64,000 bases of DNA from positions 68,908,894 through 68,972,893 of the forward strand of contig CM042010.1 in NCBI GenBank assembly GCA_023525715.1, read 5' to 3'. Made by a program: the position numbers and the translations under genes. The notes below the pieces were generated by a model, which searched no databases, had not been told where the DNA came from, and saw nothing but the letters and a program-made list of their open reading frames with translations. The stretch comes from Cichorium intybus (Eukaryota; Streptophyta; Magnoliopsida; Asterales; Asteraceae). Positions 41,707-53,906 of this stretch are shown here, piece by piece (position 1 is the first letter of the stretch; each line of letters starts with the position of its first letter).

Positions 41707-42480
41707 TCAGGAAGACTTACCGTTCGGGGCACCGCTAGTTGACCCGACGTGAGTCTTTTCCCTCCAGTTCTGCTTAGGAGGGCCTTTCCGTTTCTTTCCT
41801 TTTCCAAAGCCAATAGCCAGGACAGGCGGGTTGACAGGGAGCACAGCCTTTCCCTTCATCCCGTCCTCAGCCGTACGAAGCATGCGGTGTAACTCAGCTA
41901 GATTTTCCTGGTTGTTGTTCAAATGATACGCCAGTGTGAACTGGTCATAAGAACTGGGCAATGAGTTTAGCACTATGTTAACTGTGAAATCCTCATGGAC
42001 AGGCATTTCCGGCTTCCTAAGCCTTTCCACATAACCATGCATCCTCTGCACATGTGCACAGATGGACTCGCCCTCCTTGGGCTTGCTGTTAGTGAAAGAT
42101 TTTACAACCTCATGCCTTTTGATGCGCTCTTGCTTACGGAACCTTTCTACGAGCTCTTTGTGCATCTCGTAAGGCCAATAGTCCTCATAGATACGCTGCA
42201 GTTCAGGGTTCATAGTAGCGATCATGATGCAAGCCACTTTGGTTGCATCATCAGAGTGTTTAGTGTACGCAGCGATTTCCTCGGGAGTAGCGGTTTCAGT
42301 GTCCACATCAACAAGCTCGGTTTCCAGAACATTCTCTTTATGTTCAAACCTTAGAGCCATTTTGATGTTGCGGATCCAGTCATTATAGTTAGTGCCGTCC
42401 AACGTCACTTTTGAGCATAATGACAGAATCGAGGTGACATTACCGGGATTTGAGTGGGGAACGGATTGGTCAGAAGACAT
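41707..42480 (-). CDS. gag: Copia gag of element B
   Basis: 257 codons from MSSDQSVPHSNP. A capsid-type domain contains LDGTNYNDWIRNIKMAL, the conserved copia gag entry motif, then RMHGYVERLRKPEMPV, SLPSSYDQF and a basic C-terminus (GKGKKRKGPPKQNW) that normally leads into a zinc knuckle. The zinc knuckle lies just beyond in a shifted frame, so the gag-pol polyprotein is interrupted. It is the first gene after a 1.27-kb leader. The gag of element H has the same general layout but a very different N-terminus. Confidence 0.85.
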   Translation of the reverse strand: MSSDQSVPHSNPGNVTSILSLCSKVTLDGTNYNDWIRNIKMALRFEHKENVLETELVDVDTETATPEEIAAYTKHSDDATKVACIMIATMNPELQRIYEDYWPYEMHKELVERFRKQERIKRHEVVKSFTNSKPKEGESICAHVQRMHGYVERLRKPEMPVHEDFTVNIVLNSLPSSYDQFTLAYHLNNNQENLAELHRMLRTAEDGMKGKAVLPVNPPVLAIGFGKGKKRKGPPKQNWREKTHVGSTSGAPNGKSS

Positions 42481-43752
42481 CTGAACAGGAAGAAGGTAGT
42501 TTTAATTAGATAGAATAATAATAATAATCCTTATATTCACCAAAGAATAAATATAAGGCTAGGATCCTACAATAACAATCTACAATACCGAAAAGGGATG
42601 CCGTAATCAATATTGTAAATTTTATAAGGTAGGCGAATGACGATTCAGCCAATTCCACCGCGGAAACATAATCATATTTTAATGGAATTCCTAGTTTCTT
42701 TGAGATTTACCGAACTATTCGATAGCATGTTTTAATATCGGGAATGCCCTGCTGTTTGTGACTGGGATACCGAGGATCACAAACCGGGTGTGAATAACCA
42801 TGCAAATTTCTTGGTACTCTTGAAGTCAATTGTCATCTCTAATTAACGTGCCGGTAATCCACACACGCTCCGTTAATAATGACAAAATGAAGAAACCCAT
42901 CGCAACTCATTGCGGACCCCAGTTGGCGTGCCGGTAAACCACACACGCTCCACCAACGTTCCACACGGTGCAATGTGCAATTTCATGGATTAGCACCAAT
43001 TCACATTTTTAACTTAAAGTAACTAGATTGGGATTTGTTTTAGGGTTCTAGTACTTTCAATTATAGCATTATACTTTTAAGAGGCTTAGCGGTTCTATCA
43101 TACCCGTTCGGCTAACGACACTCGACTGACCAGGAGAGCGGTGGGTAAGAGTAGATACCCATTAGACTAACATTTTATAGTCAGTCGCCTTGTACCCTCT
43201 TTAGAGGACAGTTTTGTGAATGAGGCCTATTAACGGTAGACTAACCAATTTTCTTATATATATTAAATTAACTTTTAATCATAAATACATATGAGATATA
43301 TTTTAATCTTATTAAAATATTTTAGAATTAATTTTATTCTAATTTTCGCAAATTATTACTAATTTTTTGAAAATTTTAATTAATTCTTTAAACTGATTTA
43401 ATTGGTATTTTAATTAATCAATTAATTAAACTAATTAAATCTAGGTTACAAATTACCAAATTAATCAAATTAATTTATCTGTAATGGTCCTAGTGATTTT
43501 CGAAATTCACAAGCCAAACAAAAAGGGTTCAAGTTATTTTAATTGATCTTATTACCAAAAATAACAACACACAATTATGGCAAGCAAATCAAGCAATCAA
43601 TAAGGGACCATATGGGGTTGGCGGCTAGGGTTAGGAAACCCTAGCCTTGAGATCGACAATGGCCTTTTCCCAAGGGTTAATTCTCGCAAAAAACCCTAAG
43701 GCACAAACTGTTCAAATCAAATCACAAGAAAACAAGCTAGCTCTGATACCAC
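42481..43752 (-). other. Leader and primer-binding site of element B
   Basis: Primer site TGGTATCAGAGC (43751-43740, minus), one base after the LTR, matches initiator tRNA-Met. The leader carries two copies of the GGAGCGTGTGTGG..ACCGGCAC motif (42871-42848 and 42951-42928) and aligns by eye with the leader of element H. Confidence 0.8.
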
Positions 43753-44521
43753 TGAAGGGTTTCTATGCAAACAATGAACACAAAAATTCATATGGTTCAC
43801 ATTAAACCCTAATATTGATCTATGTTTTCTTCTATGAAGATTAGAACTAAAAACCTAAAGGATACAGTTCAATTCTAAAGATGAATTAGGAAAACCAACC
43901 TTTGATCTTATGATCCTTCAAGCAGCAGCAAAAGAATCCTGCCTCAAAAGCAAGTCACACCCAAGTGATGGAAGAATCAGTCCAGCAGAGTAACACAGAG
44001 AGAGAGATGGCGTGAATAATGAGGTGCCAGGGGGTTCCTTTTATAGCCTCCTAGGGTTACACCTAAAACCCTAAGGAGCCTTCAACTGGACAAGGCTTTT
44101 GACCACTTGGACCAGGCTTACCAAAACCCTAATTAGGGTTTCGCCAAACCCTGGAGGAGCCTCCAGGGTAGCGCCATTTTGGTCCCGGGTTTTACCTGGC
44201 CAGTTATTCAACTATTGAATAAATGCCAAACCAGTCCCTGCACCTTTTAATTATTTAATTTAATCTCTAAATTAAATCCAATTAATTCTAGATTAAATCT
44301 TAATTAATTATTATAGTTTCTAATTAATATATTAACACTTAAATATATTAATAAACCATATATATATTTTCTATTGATTTATTATACAATTAATAAATCA
44401 ACTATTCTCTCTACTGAACTATATATCTATCCTCCATCTATAAGGGTAACCCAAATGGACTTTGCTTTTATTCATAAGATAAATACAATTATAAATCATG
44501 GCTTAGACACCTAATCCAACA
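43753..44521 (-). mobile_element. 5' LTR of element B
   Basis: 769 bp, near-identical to 23781-24547, followed outward by target duplication ATATC (44522-44526). Confidence 0.92.
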
Positions 44522-44538
44522 ATATCGTCGGTAGCCAT
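44522..44538 (-). pseudogene. Start of the envelope-like ORF of element A
   Basis: ATG at 44538-44536 opens six codons that join in frame, across element B and its duplicated ATATC, with the frame continuing at 23775. Displaced from the rest by 20.7 kb. Confidence 0.75.
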
Positions 44539-44640
44539 CTAGATTGATTTTGAGTGTCGAGAGTTGGGGAGCTTTGGGAATTTTAGTTGCAGGTTTAGAG
44601 AAATTTGAAACAAAAGGGATGAATGAAGGGATTGCTTGGT

Positions 44641-44648
44641 TTATATAG
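44641..44648 (-). promoter_or_regulatory. TATA box upstream of the envelope-like ORF of A
   Basis: TATATAAA on the minus strand, 103-110 bp before the ATG (44538), followed by a C/A/T-rich leader; spacing matches element C. Confidence 0.55.
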
Positions 44649-46329
44649 TATGTTGATGAGTGGAGAGAGAATGTGCATTTAATAGGTGTGTTTGAACGGT
44701 CGAATGGGGTTCGTCCACGTCATGCGTAAGTTGAGGGGACATTCCCTTTTTCTCGGTGTGACAGCTGTATCATCCCCAGGTAACCATTGTGTTCGATTCC
44801 TATTGGTTCCTGCATCTCCCTATGCAAAACAGGATCAGTGAGGATCCCACGTATCTCGTTGAATCCCAACTAGCATAATTCGCAGATGATTTAATAATAA
44901 AGAGAGGGAACTATTAAAAAAATATTTTTGGCTTTTTCGATATTTAAATTGTACAACCGAAGTCTACGCATATTACATTCATGCCAATTATCCGAAGTGA
45001 TAACACAAGGATCCATTTAGTTTGTGAAATTATGATTTTTGGTTCAGCTCAAAGGATGAGAGCTGATTATTCTAGGAAGTCCTTGTGACACATTCATATC
45101 CGAACAAGAGTAATGTAATGTACATTCATATGGATACCTGAACCCAGTCTAAGTATTCCACCATCGCCTTTATATCAACTTAGTTGCCAGTTATAAGATT
45201 CTAGGTATTATGTAGAGTAACCTTAGATGACACATCCTGATACGAAGATTTACATATCCGAGTTTCTGATTTGAAGTAGTATGGGATTTAAAAAAAATAT
45301 CTCTATTCACCAGATGTAGTATTTGGACATGCTTTTCGGATGACAAACCTTTGAAAATTGTGCAATACTCCACCCCTGTCACCGAAGACGGGTTATTGAC
45401 ATGTTCATAGCCCTAATCCAGTTTTCAACTGTGTTACAGGAGATCCTGATTGTTGCATTGAAGATAGGGGATACGCCTTGAGTATTTCATATATTACAAA
45501 TCGTAGTATTGTTTCTTTAGTGTATCCGAAGATAGACTTGAAGTATTGTGAAAGTGCCTTTCTAGCTTTTCTTTGTTTTTGAATAATTGTAACTCTTTTG
45601 TGCTTTTATTGCTCTTTATTATTTCAACTTATTCATTTTAGCATGATTTTTCATAGATATCTTCATAAATCCCATCAGTTAAATTTGCATTAAGTTTCTT
45701 TTCTTCGTATCAGGAATTGTCAGATGTTTACTGCCACACAACACCTGGAACATATCCTGAAAAGACTAAGTCTTTCTAATTAGTTATTTGCTTATGCGAA
45801 GGAAGAACTACTGGGTGCAAGTAAGACATGAGGTTTACATGTAGTTTGGTATGAAGTATGGACATGTCAAAAGGTCTTTAACCATGATCAGATGATCCGA
45901 AGTGTTACCAATGTTGCAATGCGAGTCCCAAATATCTCTTAGTGCAATGAGATATGCTTAACAGACTCTAAAAACCACGTTTTGTTCTTTAATTGTGTTT
46001 TGATATTTTGTAATATTTGGTTTCGGATGAGAGAGACATGAACAATGCTATGGGCAGAAGTCAGTATTTAAGTGTAATCAGAAACGATCGAAGCGTCAGA
46101 TATGAATAGTGACTTATGCTATCCGAATATTTGTAGTAAAAACTTTATCCGAACGGAATCGAAGGTTCGTTTATGAATAGTTTCGCTTCTGATGACAAGA
46201 AAATTTTCAAAAAAAACTTAAAAACAAAAAAAAAACTTAAAAACCTATTCAAACTTAGGAAAATAAAATAAAAAAACTTAAAATGATTGAAACATTTACA
46301 GAGATTTTTGGTTGAAGGTACTTAGCTGA
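44649..46329 (-). other. Noncoding region between pol and envelope-like ORF of A
   Basis: 1.7 kb without a reading frame. Unlike element C there is no Agenet gene here on either strand. An A-run/T-rich stretch lies at 46200-46280 near the pol end. Confidence 0.6.
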
Positions 46330-48124
46330 TTATGTATTTGGAATTGCGGATGACTCAAGCATGCCTTGCCCATGGATGATTCGTGTAAAGGCTTTTTCAT
46401 GAAGAGCTTTGGTGAAGATATCAGCCAGCTGATCATTCGTATGAACGAAATGGATCTCAATGTTCCCTTCCTCTACATGACTTTTAATAAAGTGATATCG
46501 GAAGGAAATGTGTTTGGTCATCGAGTGTTGAACCGGATTATGACAAATTCGTATGGCACTTTGAGAGTCACAGAACAAAAGGTATTATTCGCATGTGGAT
46601 AACATAATCTCGTAGTTGACTTTGAACCCAGATCATCTGAGAAGTGCATGCAGCTGCAGCTATGTACTCAGCTTCGGCTTTGGAGATGGAAACACATGTT
46701 TGCTTCTTCGATTGCCAGTTGATGAGCTTGTCATCTAGAAACTGACATCCCCCTGAAGTGCTTTTACGATCAAGTGCACATCCTCCCAGATCAGCATCGG
46801 AGTAGGCTTGTAGAAAGAAGCCTGAATTGGCAGGGTACCATAAACCAAGAAAAGGAGTTCGATGAAGATAACGAAAGATTGTCTTGACTGCGGCTAGATG
46901 AGGTTCTCTTGGATTCGCCTGATATCTTGCGCAATTACAAACTGATAACATGATATCTGGGCGACTGGCAGTTAAGTAGAGTAAAGAACGAATCATGCTC
47001 CTGTAGACCTTCTGATCAACCGCCGGTTTATCAAGCGAAGGTGTGAGTCGTGTACCAGCAGCCATGGGAACCTTCGCATTAGTACGGTTCTCCATTCCAA
47101 ATTTTTCCAACAGACTTCGTTTGTATTTTTCTTGGTTTATGAAGATGCCTTCTGATGTTTGTTTAACTTGTAGTCCGAGAAAGAAGTTTATCTTCCCCAT
47201 CATGCTCATTTGAAACTTACTTTACATTAGGGTTTCGAAATCTTTTGATAGTTCAGGGTCTGTTGATCCGAATATGATATCATCCACGTAGATTTGAACT
47301 AACATGAGATGATTACCAACTTTCTTATGAAAGAGAGTGGGATCAACAGAACCCTGTTTGAAGTTTGATTGTTTTAAAAACCTGGGTAAAGTTTCGTACC
47401 AAGCCCTTCGTGCTTGCTTTAGCCCATAGACTGCTTTGTCAAGGATATAACAATGATTTGGATATTTTTCATTTATAAGACCAGGTGGTTGTTCCGCATA
47501 CACTGTTTCCTTAAGTTCGCCATTTAAAAATGCACATTTGATATCCATTTGATAGATATCAAAGTTTTTATGGGCAGCAAATGCCAAAAAGATTCGGACG
47601 GACTCAAGTCTGGCAATAGGAGCGAAGGTTTCATCATAATGGATTCCCTCCTGTTGACAATATCCTTTGACAACTAGTCTAGCTTTGTTTCGGACAATGT
47701 TACCTACTGTATCAAGTTTATTGCGAGAAACCCATTTAAGACCCACTACAAAGGAGTTGGATGGTTTTGGAATTAAACGCCACACTTTGTTACGTTCAAA
47801 TTCAGCCAACTCACTCTGCATGGCCTCAACCCAATCCGAGTGTAGAAAAGCTTCTTTTACAGTTTTAGGTTCAACTTTTGAGATGAAAACATTAAACATG
47901 CAGTAATCCGATCGTTTATTTAATTCATTTTGCTTAGCTTTTAATTGAGATCGAGTAAGTACCTTTTCCTCCGGATTACAAATTACCTGAGTCTTCGTAT
48001 GATCCTTTGTCTATTTTTCAAGACGTGGATAGGCGGGGTCATATCCTGGTAGCGTTTCCCCATGTACTTCCTCCGTATCAGATGGATAATCCGAAGTCGA
48101 TTGATTTTCTTCAGGCGAAGTGTT
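46330..48124 (-). pseudogene. pol: Copia RT and RNase H of element A, broken
   Basis: RT at 47899-47222 carries RNKARLVVKGYCQQEGIHYDE and YQMDIKCAFLNGELKETVY; the active-site box IYVDDIIFGSTD is near 47275. A stop near 47212 precedes MGKINFFLGLQV. RNase H (46850-46330) has DADLGGCALDRKSTSGGCQF and ISKAEAEYIAAAACTS; a frameshift near 46590 separates the final block CDSQSAIRICHNPVQHS...DQLADIFTKAL. By eye it aligns throughout with element C's pol and supplies the CAA that is TAA in C. The part 48124-47906 belongs to the hinge and is interrupted by the solo LTR. Confidence 0.85.
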
Positions 48125-48129
48125 AGGAA

Positions 48130-48896
48130 TGAAGGGTTTTCTAGCAAACAATGAACAAATAATCTCTTATGGTTCACATGCAACCCTAGAAAGATCTATG
48201 TTTTATTCTATGAAGATAATAAACTAAAGCCTAAAGGAAACAATTATTTCTAAAGATCAAAACTGAGAAAACCAACCTTTTGATCTTATGATCCTTGAAG
48301 CTAGCAGCACAAATATCCTGCCTCAAATGGTGTCACACCCAAGCAATGGAGAAGACAGTCCAGCAGAGTTTTCTTGGTGAAAATGGCGCAGGTTTTAGGT
48401 TGGCCAGGTGCCTCCTTTTATAGCCTCCAAGGGTTACAGCTGAAACCCTAAGGAGCCTCCAAATGGGCAAGCCTGTGACTAAATGGACCAAGCCTTTTCT
48501 AAACCCTAATAGGGTTTCGCCACCTATGAAGAATCCTCCATAGTTGGCGCCACTTTTGGCCCCTGTCCACTGGCCAGTTATTTATTCAACTATCAAATAA
48601 ATACAAACCAGTCCCTGCACTTTTAATTAATTAATTTAATCACTAAATTAAATCCAATTAATTCTAGATTAAATCTTAATTAATTATTATAGTTTCTAAT
48701 TAATATATTAACACTTAAATATATTAATAATCCATTTAATTAATCATATTGATTTATTAAACAATTAATAAATCAACCTTTTACTCCACTGAACTCTATC
48801 CTAACCTCCAGCTATGAGGGCAACCCAAATGGACTTTGCTTCAATTAACAAGATAAATATAAATATAAAGTCATGGCTTAGACACCTAATCCAACA
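48130..48896 (-). mobile_element. Solo LTR of the B/H copia family in element A
   Basis: 767 bp, TGTTGGATTAGG...CCCTTCA on the minus strand, flanked by AGGAA at 48125-48129 and 48897-48901. No internal sequence remains, as left by recombination between the two LTRs of one element. It is closer to the LTR of H than to that of B (for example around 48165-48205 and the AT-rich centre). Confidence 0.9.
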
Positions 48897-48901
48897 AGGA
48901 A

Positions 48902-50711
48902 TTGGATGTTCACTTTCAACGGAAGCTTGGTTGTCACTTGACTCCCCCTCAGCTCAAGCTGCCTTGTCAGATGACTCCCCCTTAACAAAAGCTGGCTTGT
49001 CAGATGACTCACCCTCAACATAAGTTGTTTGTACTGTAGATGGAGGTTCGGTTGAATGTGCTTCTTTCGAATTAGATGTACTCGTCGGTGTAGTTTCTTC
49101 TTCAACTGAAGGATCCTTTGGGTTGGATGATCATACTCCCCCTCAACCGAAGGATCTTTTTGTTTAGGTGTCTCTGACTCCCCCTCAACCGAAGAGTGCT
49201 TATTTATTGATTGTCCGTTGGTGGAATGATCATCGGTAAGCTTGTTGATTTCTGGTATATTATTGTCCTTTGCATTTGCTTCAGCATCGATTGCATGATC
49301 AGGACTGTCAAATAGGAAGGAGAAATCAAGATTGAAGGAGTCTAGAGGAATGACTTCGGTTGGTTGTTCTAGAAATATAGAGGAACGAGGAAAGAGAGTG
49401 TCTGATTTCTTGATATAATGATCGTCAAACGTCAGATTGAATGTTTCCTCAATCTTCCTCGTTGTCTTGTTTAGTACTCGATAAGCTTTCGCAGAGTGTG
49501 AATATCATAGGAAGACACCATCATCGGATTTAGATGCAAACTTCGTAGTACCAGGTTTGAGTCTCATGATGAAACATCGGAAACCGAATACATGGAATTA
49601 TTTGACATTTGGTTTCCTTTTATTGATGACTTCGTATGGGGTGATGTTGAAGCGTCTATGAATGTAGGATCGATTTTGAGTGAAACATGCAGTTGCAACA
49701 GCTTCGACCCAGAAATACATTGGTAGATTCGCATAGTCAAGCATGGTCCTTGCAGCTTCGCATAATGATATGTTTCTTCGCTCGACTACACCATTTTACT
49801 GTGGAGTATAAGGGGCAGAAAAATTATGAGTGATACCCTTCTCCTTCAGATACGAGTCAATTGTTTGGTTTTTGAAGTAGGTGCCATTGTTACTTCGGAT
49901 AGCTCGTACTGGTTTCTTTAAATGAAGCTCAATTTGCTTGATGAATGCTATGAGTTCTGCAAGTGTGTCTGACTTTTGTCGTAAAAATATAACCCATGTG
50001 AATCGTGAGAAGTCATCTATGATAACTAATATGTATTTCTTTCCTCCAAGTGATTCAACCGTTGATGAACCACAAAGATCAATGTTGTAGTAATTCAAGA
50101 GGTTCAGTGATCTTGGAGTCTATGGTAATCGGATGAGCTTGACTTTTTTGCTTCCCATGCTCGCAAGCAGCACACAACGTGTCATTATCAAACTTCAGTG
50201 TAGGCATACCTCGGACAAGGTCAAGGGCAACCATCTTGTTGATATTCTTGAAGTTCAGATGAGATAGCCTGCGATGCCATAACCAGCTAAGATCCGAAGG
50301 AGCTTTTGAGAGTAGAAAAATAGAAGGTGTTCCAACAATTGGCTTCATATCTAGTGGATACATTTCACCCTTGCTTGAGGATTTCAGCAAGACTTCTTTG
50401 GTCTTTTTCTTCTTGATTACACTTCCTGCTTCATCGAATGAGACTTTTAAACCAGTCCCGACAACTAGTTGAGAGACACTAACTAAGTTGTGCTTTAATC
50501 CTTCTACATAGGCAACTCGATTTATAGTGAATTTTCCATTAGTGATCTTCCCATATCCTTTTATGGGACAAGTTTCATTGTTTCCAAACTTTACATTTCC
50601 TCCATCTTCTAAACTTTTGAAATCCCTTAAGTACTCTATCCTTCCTGTCATGTGTCGTGAGCATCCACTATCAATATATCATTCCTTATCATACTGCTCA
50701 TCGATCATTAC
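48902..50711 (-). pseudogene. pol: Copia protease, integrase and hinge of element A, broken
   Basis: Protease DSGCSRHMTG near 50665-50635, preceded by TGA where C has TGG (W). GAG-pre-integrase SWLWHRRLSHLNFKNI is at about 50290. The integrase core (DLCGSS, VIIDDFSRFTWVIFL, NFSAPYTPQ) spans 50130-49800; TAA at 49797-49799 replaces the second Gln of PQQNG (CAA in C). More stops follow near 49600 and 49505. The hinge 49250-48902 holds four to five GGGGGAGT repeats (minus strand), parallel to those of C. Confidence 0.8.
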
Positions 50712-50712
50712 C

Positions 50713-53700
50713 TACAATTTAGAGAGAGAGTTCAGGTACCCAACATGGCTTGGGTCCTTGAGGGTAAGTATTCGGATCATAGATCCATGAAGCGATCATA
50801 TCATCGTTTTTGGTGCCAGAAGTTGAAGTAATATTTGACTCAATGGAGGGTTCAATTATTTTAGTTTTAGTAACTTTTGGAACCCATTTCAAAATTTTCT
50901 TTTGTTTTTGGTCTATAGGACTCAATGTTGAAAGTGGACTTGGTTTGACAGGCACCCATTTTCGGTTTGAAAGTCAAGATTTCCCAGACGAAGTACTACA
51001 TTGAGTAGATTCGCATAGAAACTCTTCATAAGCAAGGTTAAAATCTTGAATTGTTAAGCTTTTATCTTTAAACAAATCCATGTTCTTATCAAGCCAAACT
51101 TGAAACGTATCAACTAGGTTGCTTCCCTTAGTAAAAGTTTTCTTAGTTGTTTTTTCGTACTTTTTGTTTGAACAAATAGGTTTTGTAGGTTCAAAAACAA
51201 TTTTCTTAGGTGGTATTGAAGAGTTTTTGAATGTAAAAGAATTTTGTTGATGTTGAAATGCTTTCTTTTTGTTTTGAGAATTTCTTTTTGTTTGAAAAAT
51301 TTCGATTGTTCGAAAAACTTTGTGTGAATAGTTTTGATTATTACGACGTCCGAAGGTGTTTTTCATCTGATGCATATCTTGTTTTCGTTTATTGATTTTA
51401 ATATCCATCTCCGCATTCAAAGTGTTTTCGAGCATTTTATCAGATGAGAAAAAGCCTTCGGCTGTTACATTTGTATTGTCTTCTTTCATGAGCGACAAAG
51501 TTCGCAACTATTTTCAAGTTTTACACCCCTTTTAATAAAAACTGTATTTTTAAAGTTTGCAACTTTTGATACGTACATGCTCGTTCGACAAGTCTTTTGG
51601 ATTTATTATCCATGTATTCTGAGTAGTTATCCAAAGTACTAAGAATTTGAAAAGTTTTAGTTTTATCATCCGAAGAGACCTGTTTAACCTTAGGAGAATT
51701 TTCTGGATGAGTATTGGTACTTTCTTTAGATTCAGATTTTGAAGAACAGACTGATGAAGTTTTCTCTTATGATAAATCACTACAGTCTATTTCTTCAATA
51801 TCAGAATCAGAATCAGAGTCATTTTCAGAAGCATTAACAATAACATTCACAGAATCACTTTTATTTGCTAGAGGAATTGTGGGTAGAGACTTATCCATTA
51901 CTTTTAATAAATCATTAGGACTTCAATTTTTTTCGAATGGAACAATACCATGAGCATAAGTTGGGTTTGGAATTTCAATTGATGAAACAATAGATTCACA
52001 TTCATATGAAATAGAATCTACATCTTGTAACTTAAACTCAATAAAAGGTAGTAATTTTTATGATGATCCAAATAAATATCAGAAGAATGATAAATACGTG
52101 TAATATATGCATATAAACGTTTAGCGGTTTCACAAAAATATTCCTTTGTTTTAATAACAATTCATTATTCTTCATGTACTGTTCCCTACTTTCTTCTAAA
52201 ATGTCTATCCTTAATTGACTTTTCTCTAATGCCCCACGCATTCCTTCTAGCTTGGCCTTGAGCGAAGTTACTTCATCCTTTGCATGACACACATCACTAT
52301 TTGCTTAAACAAGTAGTTGATTCATATGCAGACAGTCAGAAGTAATTTCGTTAAGGTTATTAATAAAAAGATCTTCAGGAACGTTAAAGTTTTGAAGTAA
52401 AAGTGATACCTGTTCTGGAATGGTAAGGCGAGCATTGGACGAAGAGTTTGTTCCTTGTGCCATCAGGCAGACACCAGTTATCTTGCTTTCTTCCTCTTAA
52501 TCCGAATTTTCCTCTTCGGACCATATGTCATGGCCGGTATGTGCAGGAAACATTGCCCGATGAGTAGGTCTGCGGATTTCATCGTCATCCGAACCAGATA
52601 ACCAAATCTAGTAAGTACCATCACCACTATTGGGAGCAACGAGTGACAGGTTTTGAGTCTTCGCACGAACTTCTTCCAGTTTCTTTGTATAGTATGCTTC
52701 ATCTTTGACTCGTTCCTTCTTCTCATTTGCTTTCTTCAGCATGTAGTCTTTGGCTAAATGATTCTTTCCAAAGCAATAGTTACAGTCGTAACCAGAATCA
52801 CCTAACAACTTCTTTTCAGGTTGAGGAGTTGCATCAGACTTCGGTTTGGAGTATTCAGCAGGTTTAGTTGGCTGTTTTCCATTGTTGAAGTTTCGATTGA
52901 AATTGGGTTTGTTCTGTGGCCGTTTCTAAAAATTTCTGCTATTGTTTAAGTATAGTGCCTTCGTATCACTTTCTTCATCCTCATCACCTTCATCATCAGC
53001 ATCTGTGATATCATCGGATACGGTTTTTGGAACAAAAGCAAGAGTTCCAGCAGTGGGTGTATCACTGGTTTCATCAAGAACATCATACTCGTATGATTTG
53101 AGCAGATTATAGAGTTCCTCGAGTGAGTAAGAGTTGATCTTCTCATGAGCTCTCACCATCATGGTGATCTGCTTCCACTCCCATCAGACATATTGCATGA
53201 ACCGAAAGTTTGTTTCATGCGAAGTCTTAGAAACTCCATACTTCTCCAGTTCGTAGACCACATCAGTAAACCTCTCGAACGTCTGATCTATCTTCTCATT
53301 GTCTAATTGTTTGAAGTTGTAATCAGCCAGTATGTTGTTGACAATGCTTTTCTTCATGACATCACTTCCTTCGTATCGCATCTTCAGTCTGTCCCAAATT
53401 TCCTTAGCTGACTTTGACCTTCAGATCAGATTGAAGGCAATAGGAGGTAGTCCACTTTTCAACTCTCACATGCATCTTTTGTCATTCTCGATATTTTTCT
53501 TGTTTGTAGTAATAACAGCTTCTGTATCGACTGGAGGAGTAGTTGCTTCACCAGATTTAGTAGCAAATCTAGTCTAAACATTAGCAGTGAAAGGACCTTC
53601 CTTCAAGGATCTTAAGAGATCTTCATCGATACCAGACAGGTGATCCTCCATACGATCAGCCCATTGATCGTAATGCTCAGGAATCAGCATAGGTGCCTTG

Positions 53701-53759
53701 TTGCTGGAACCAAGTAGGGCTGCGTAGTTCATCATAGCGTTGTTCGCGTTGTAGGCCAT
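50713..53759 (-). pseudogene. gag: Copia gag of element A (long Sirevirus type), broken
   Basis: Starts at MAYNANNAMMNYAALLG (ATG 53759-53757; a longer in-frame opening upstream lies in the leader). Capsid-like HYDQWADRMEDHLSGID opens the domain. The frame holds from 53759 to about 52100 through several stops (about 53574, 53475, 53420, 53184, 52926, 52608), then shifts. Zinc knuckle CNYCFGKNHLAKDY (about 52790-52750) has lost its last Cys. A coiled coil follows (about 52290-52100), then basic blocks and the terminal CWVPELSL with stop at about 50719. A shift separates the middle from the C-terminal third. The layout matches the gag of C. Confidence 0.8.
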
Positions 53760-53906
53760 TGAAAGATTAGATCGTTGCTGGAAAATTATCAAGATTAAAA
53801 CTCTGAAACACGAAAGAGTGGATTCAAGAACGATTTGAAACCACAAATCAAAGAAAAGGATTTAATCTTAATATCAGATCAGCAAACAACCTACTCTGAT
53901 ACCACT
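53760..53906 (-). other. Primer-binding site and leader of element A
   Basis: TGGTATCAGAG (53904-53894, minus), two bases from the LTR end, matches initiator tRNA-Met; about 135 bp of leader separates it from the gag ATG. Confidence 0.85.

Larger units (their letters stand above)
23781..44521 (-). mobile_element. Element B: Ty1/copia retrotransposon with nested element C
   Basis: LTRs 43753-44521 (5') and 23781-24547 (3') are flanked by ATATC at 23776-23780 and 44522-44526. Removing element C leaves about 7.65 kb. Order on the minus strand: LTR, tRNA-Met primer site, 1.27-kb leader, gag, protease, GAG-pre-integrase, [C], integrase, RT, RNase H, 0.8-kb 3' region, purine tract, LTR. About 13 substitutions and one 2-bp indel separate the LTRs by eye (1.7%). 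It is inserted in the N-terminus of the envelope-like ORF of A, after codon 6. The copia lineage (Tork/TAR-like or other) is not settled from sequence alone. Confidence 0.9.

Noticed and set aside
53894..53904. tRNA-like sequence
   Set aside because: These short matches (also at 15160, 28280, 43740 and 58850) are primer-binding sites complementary to tRNA-Met, not tRNA genes; no cloverleaf was seen in the window.
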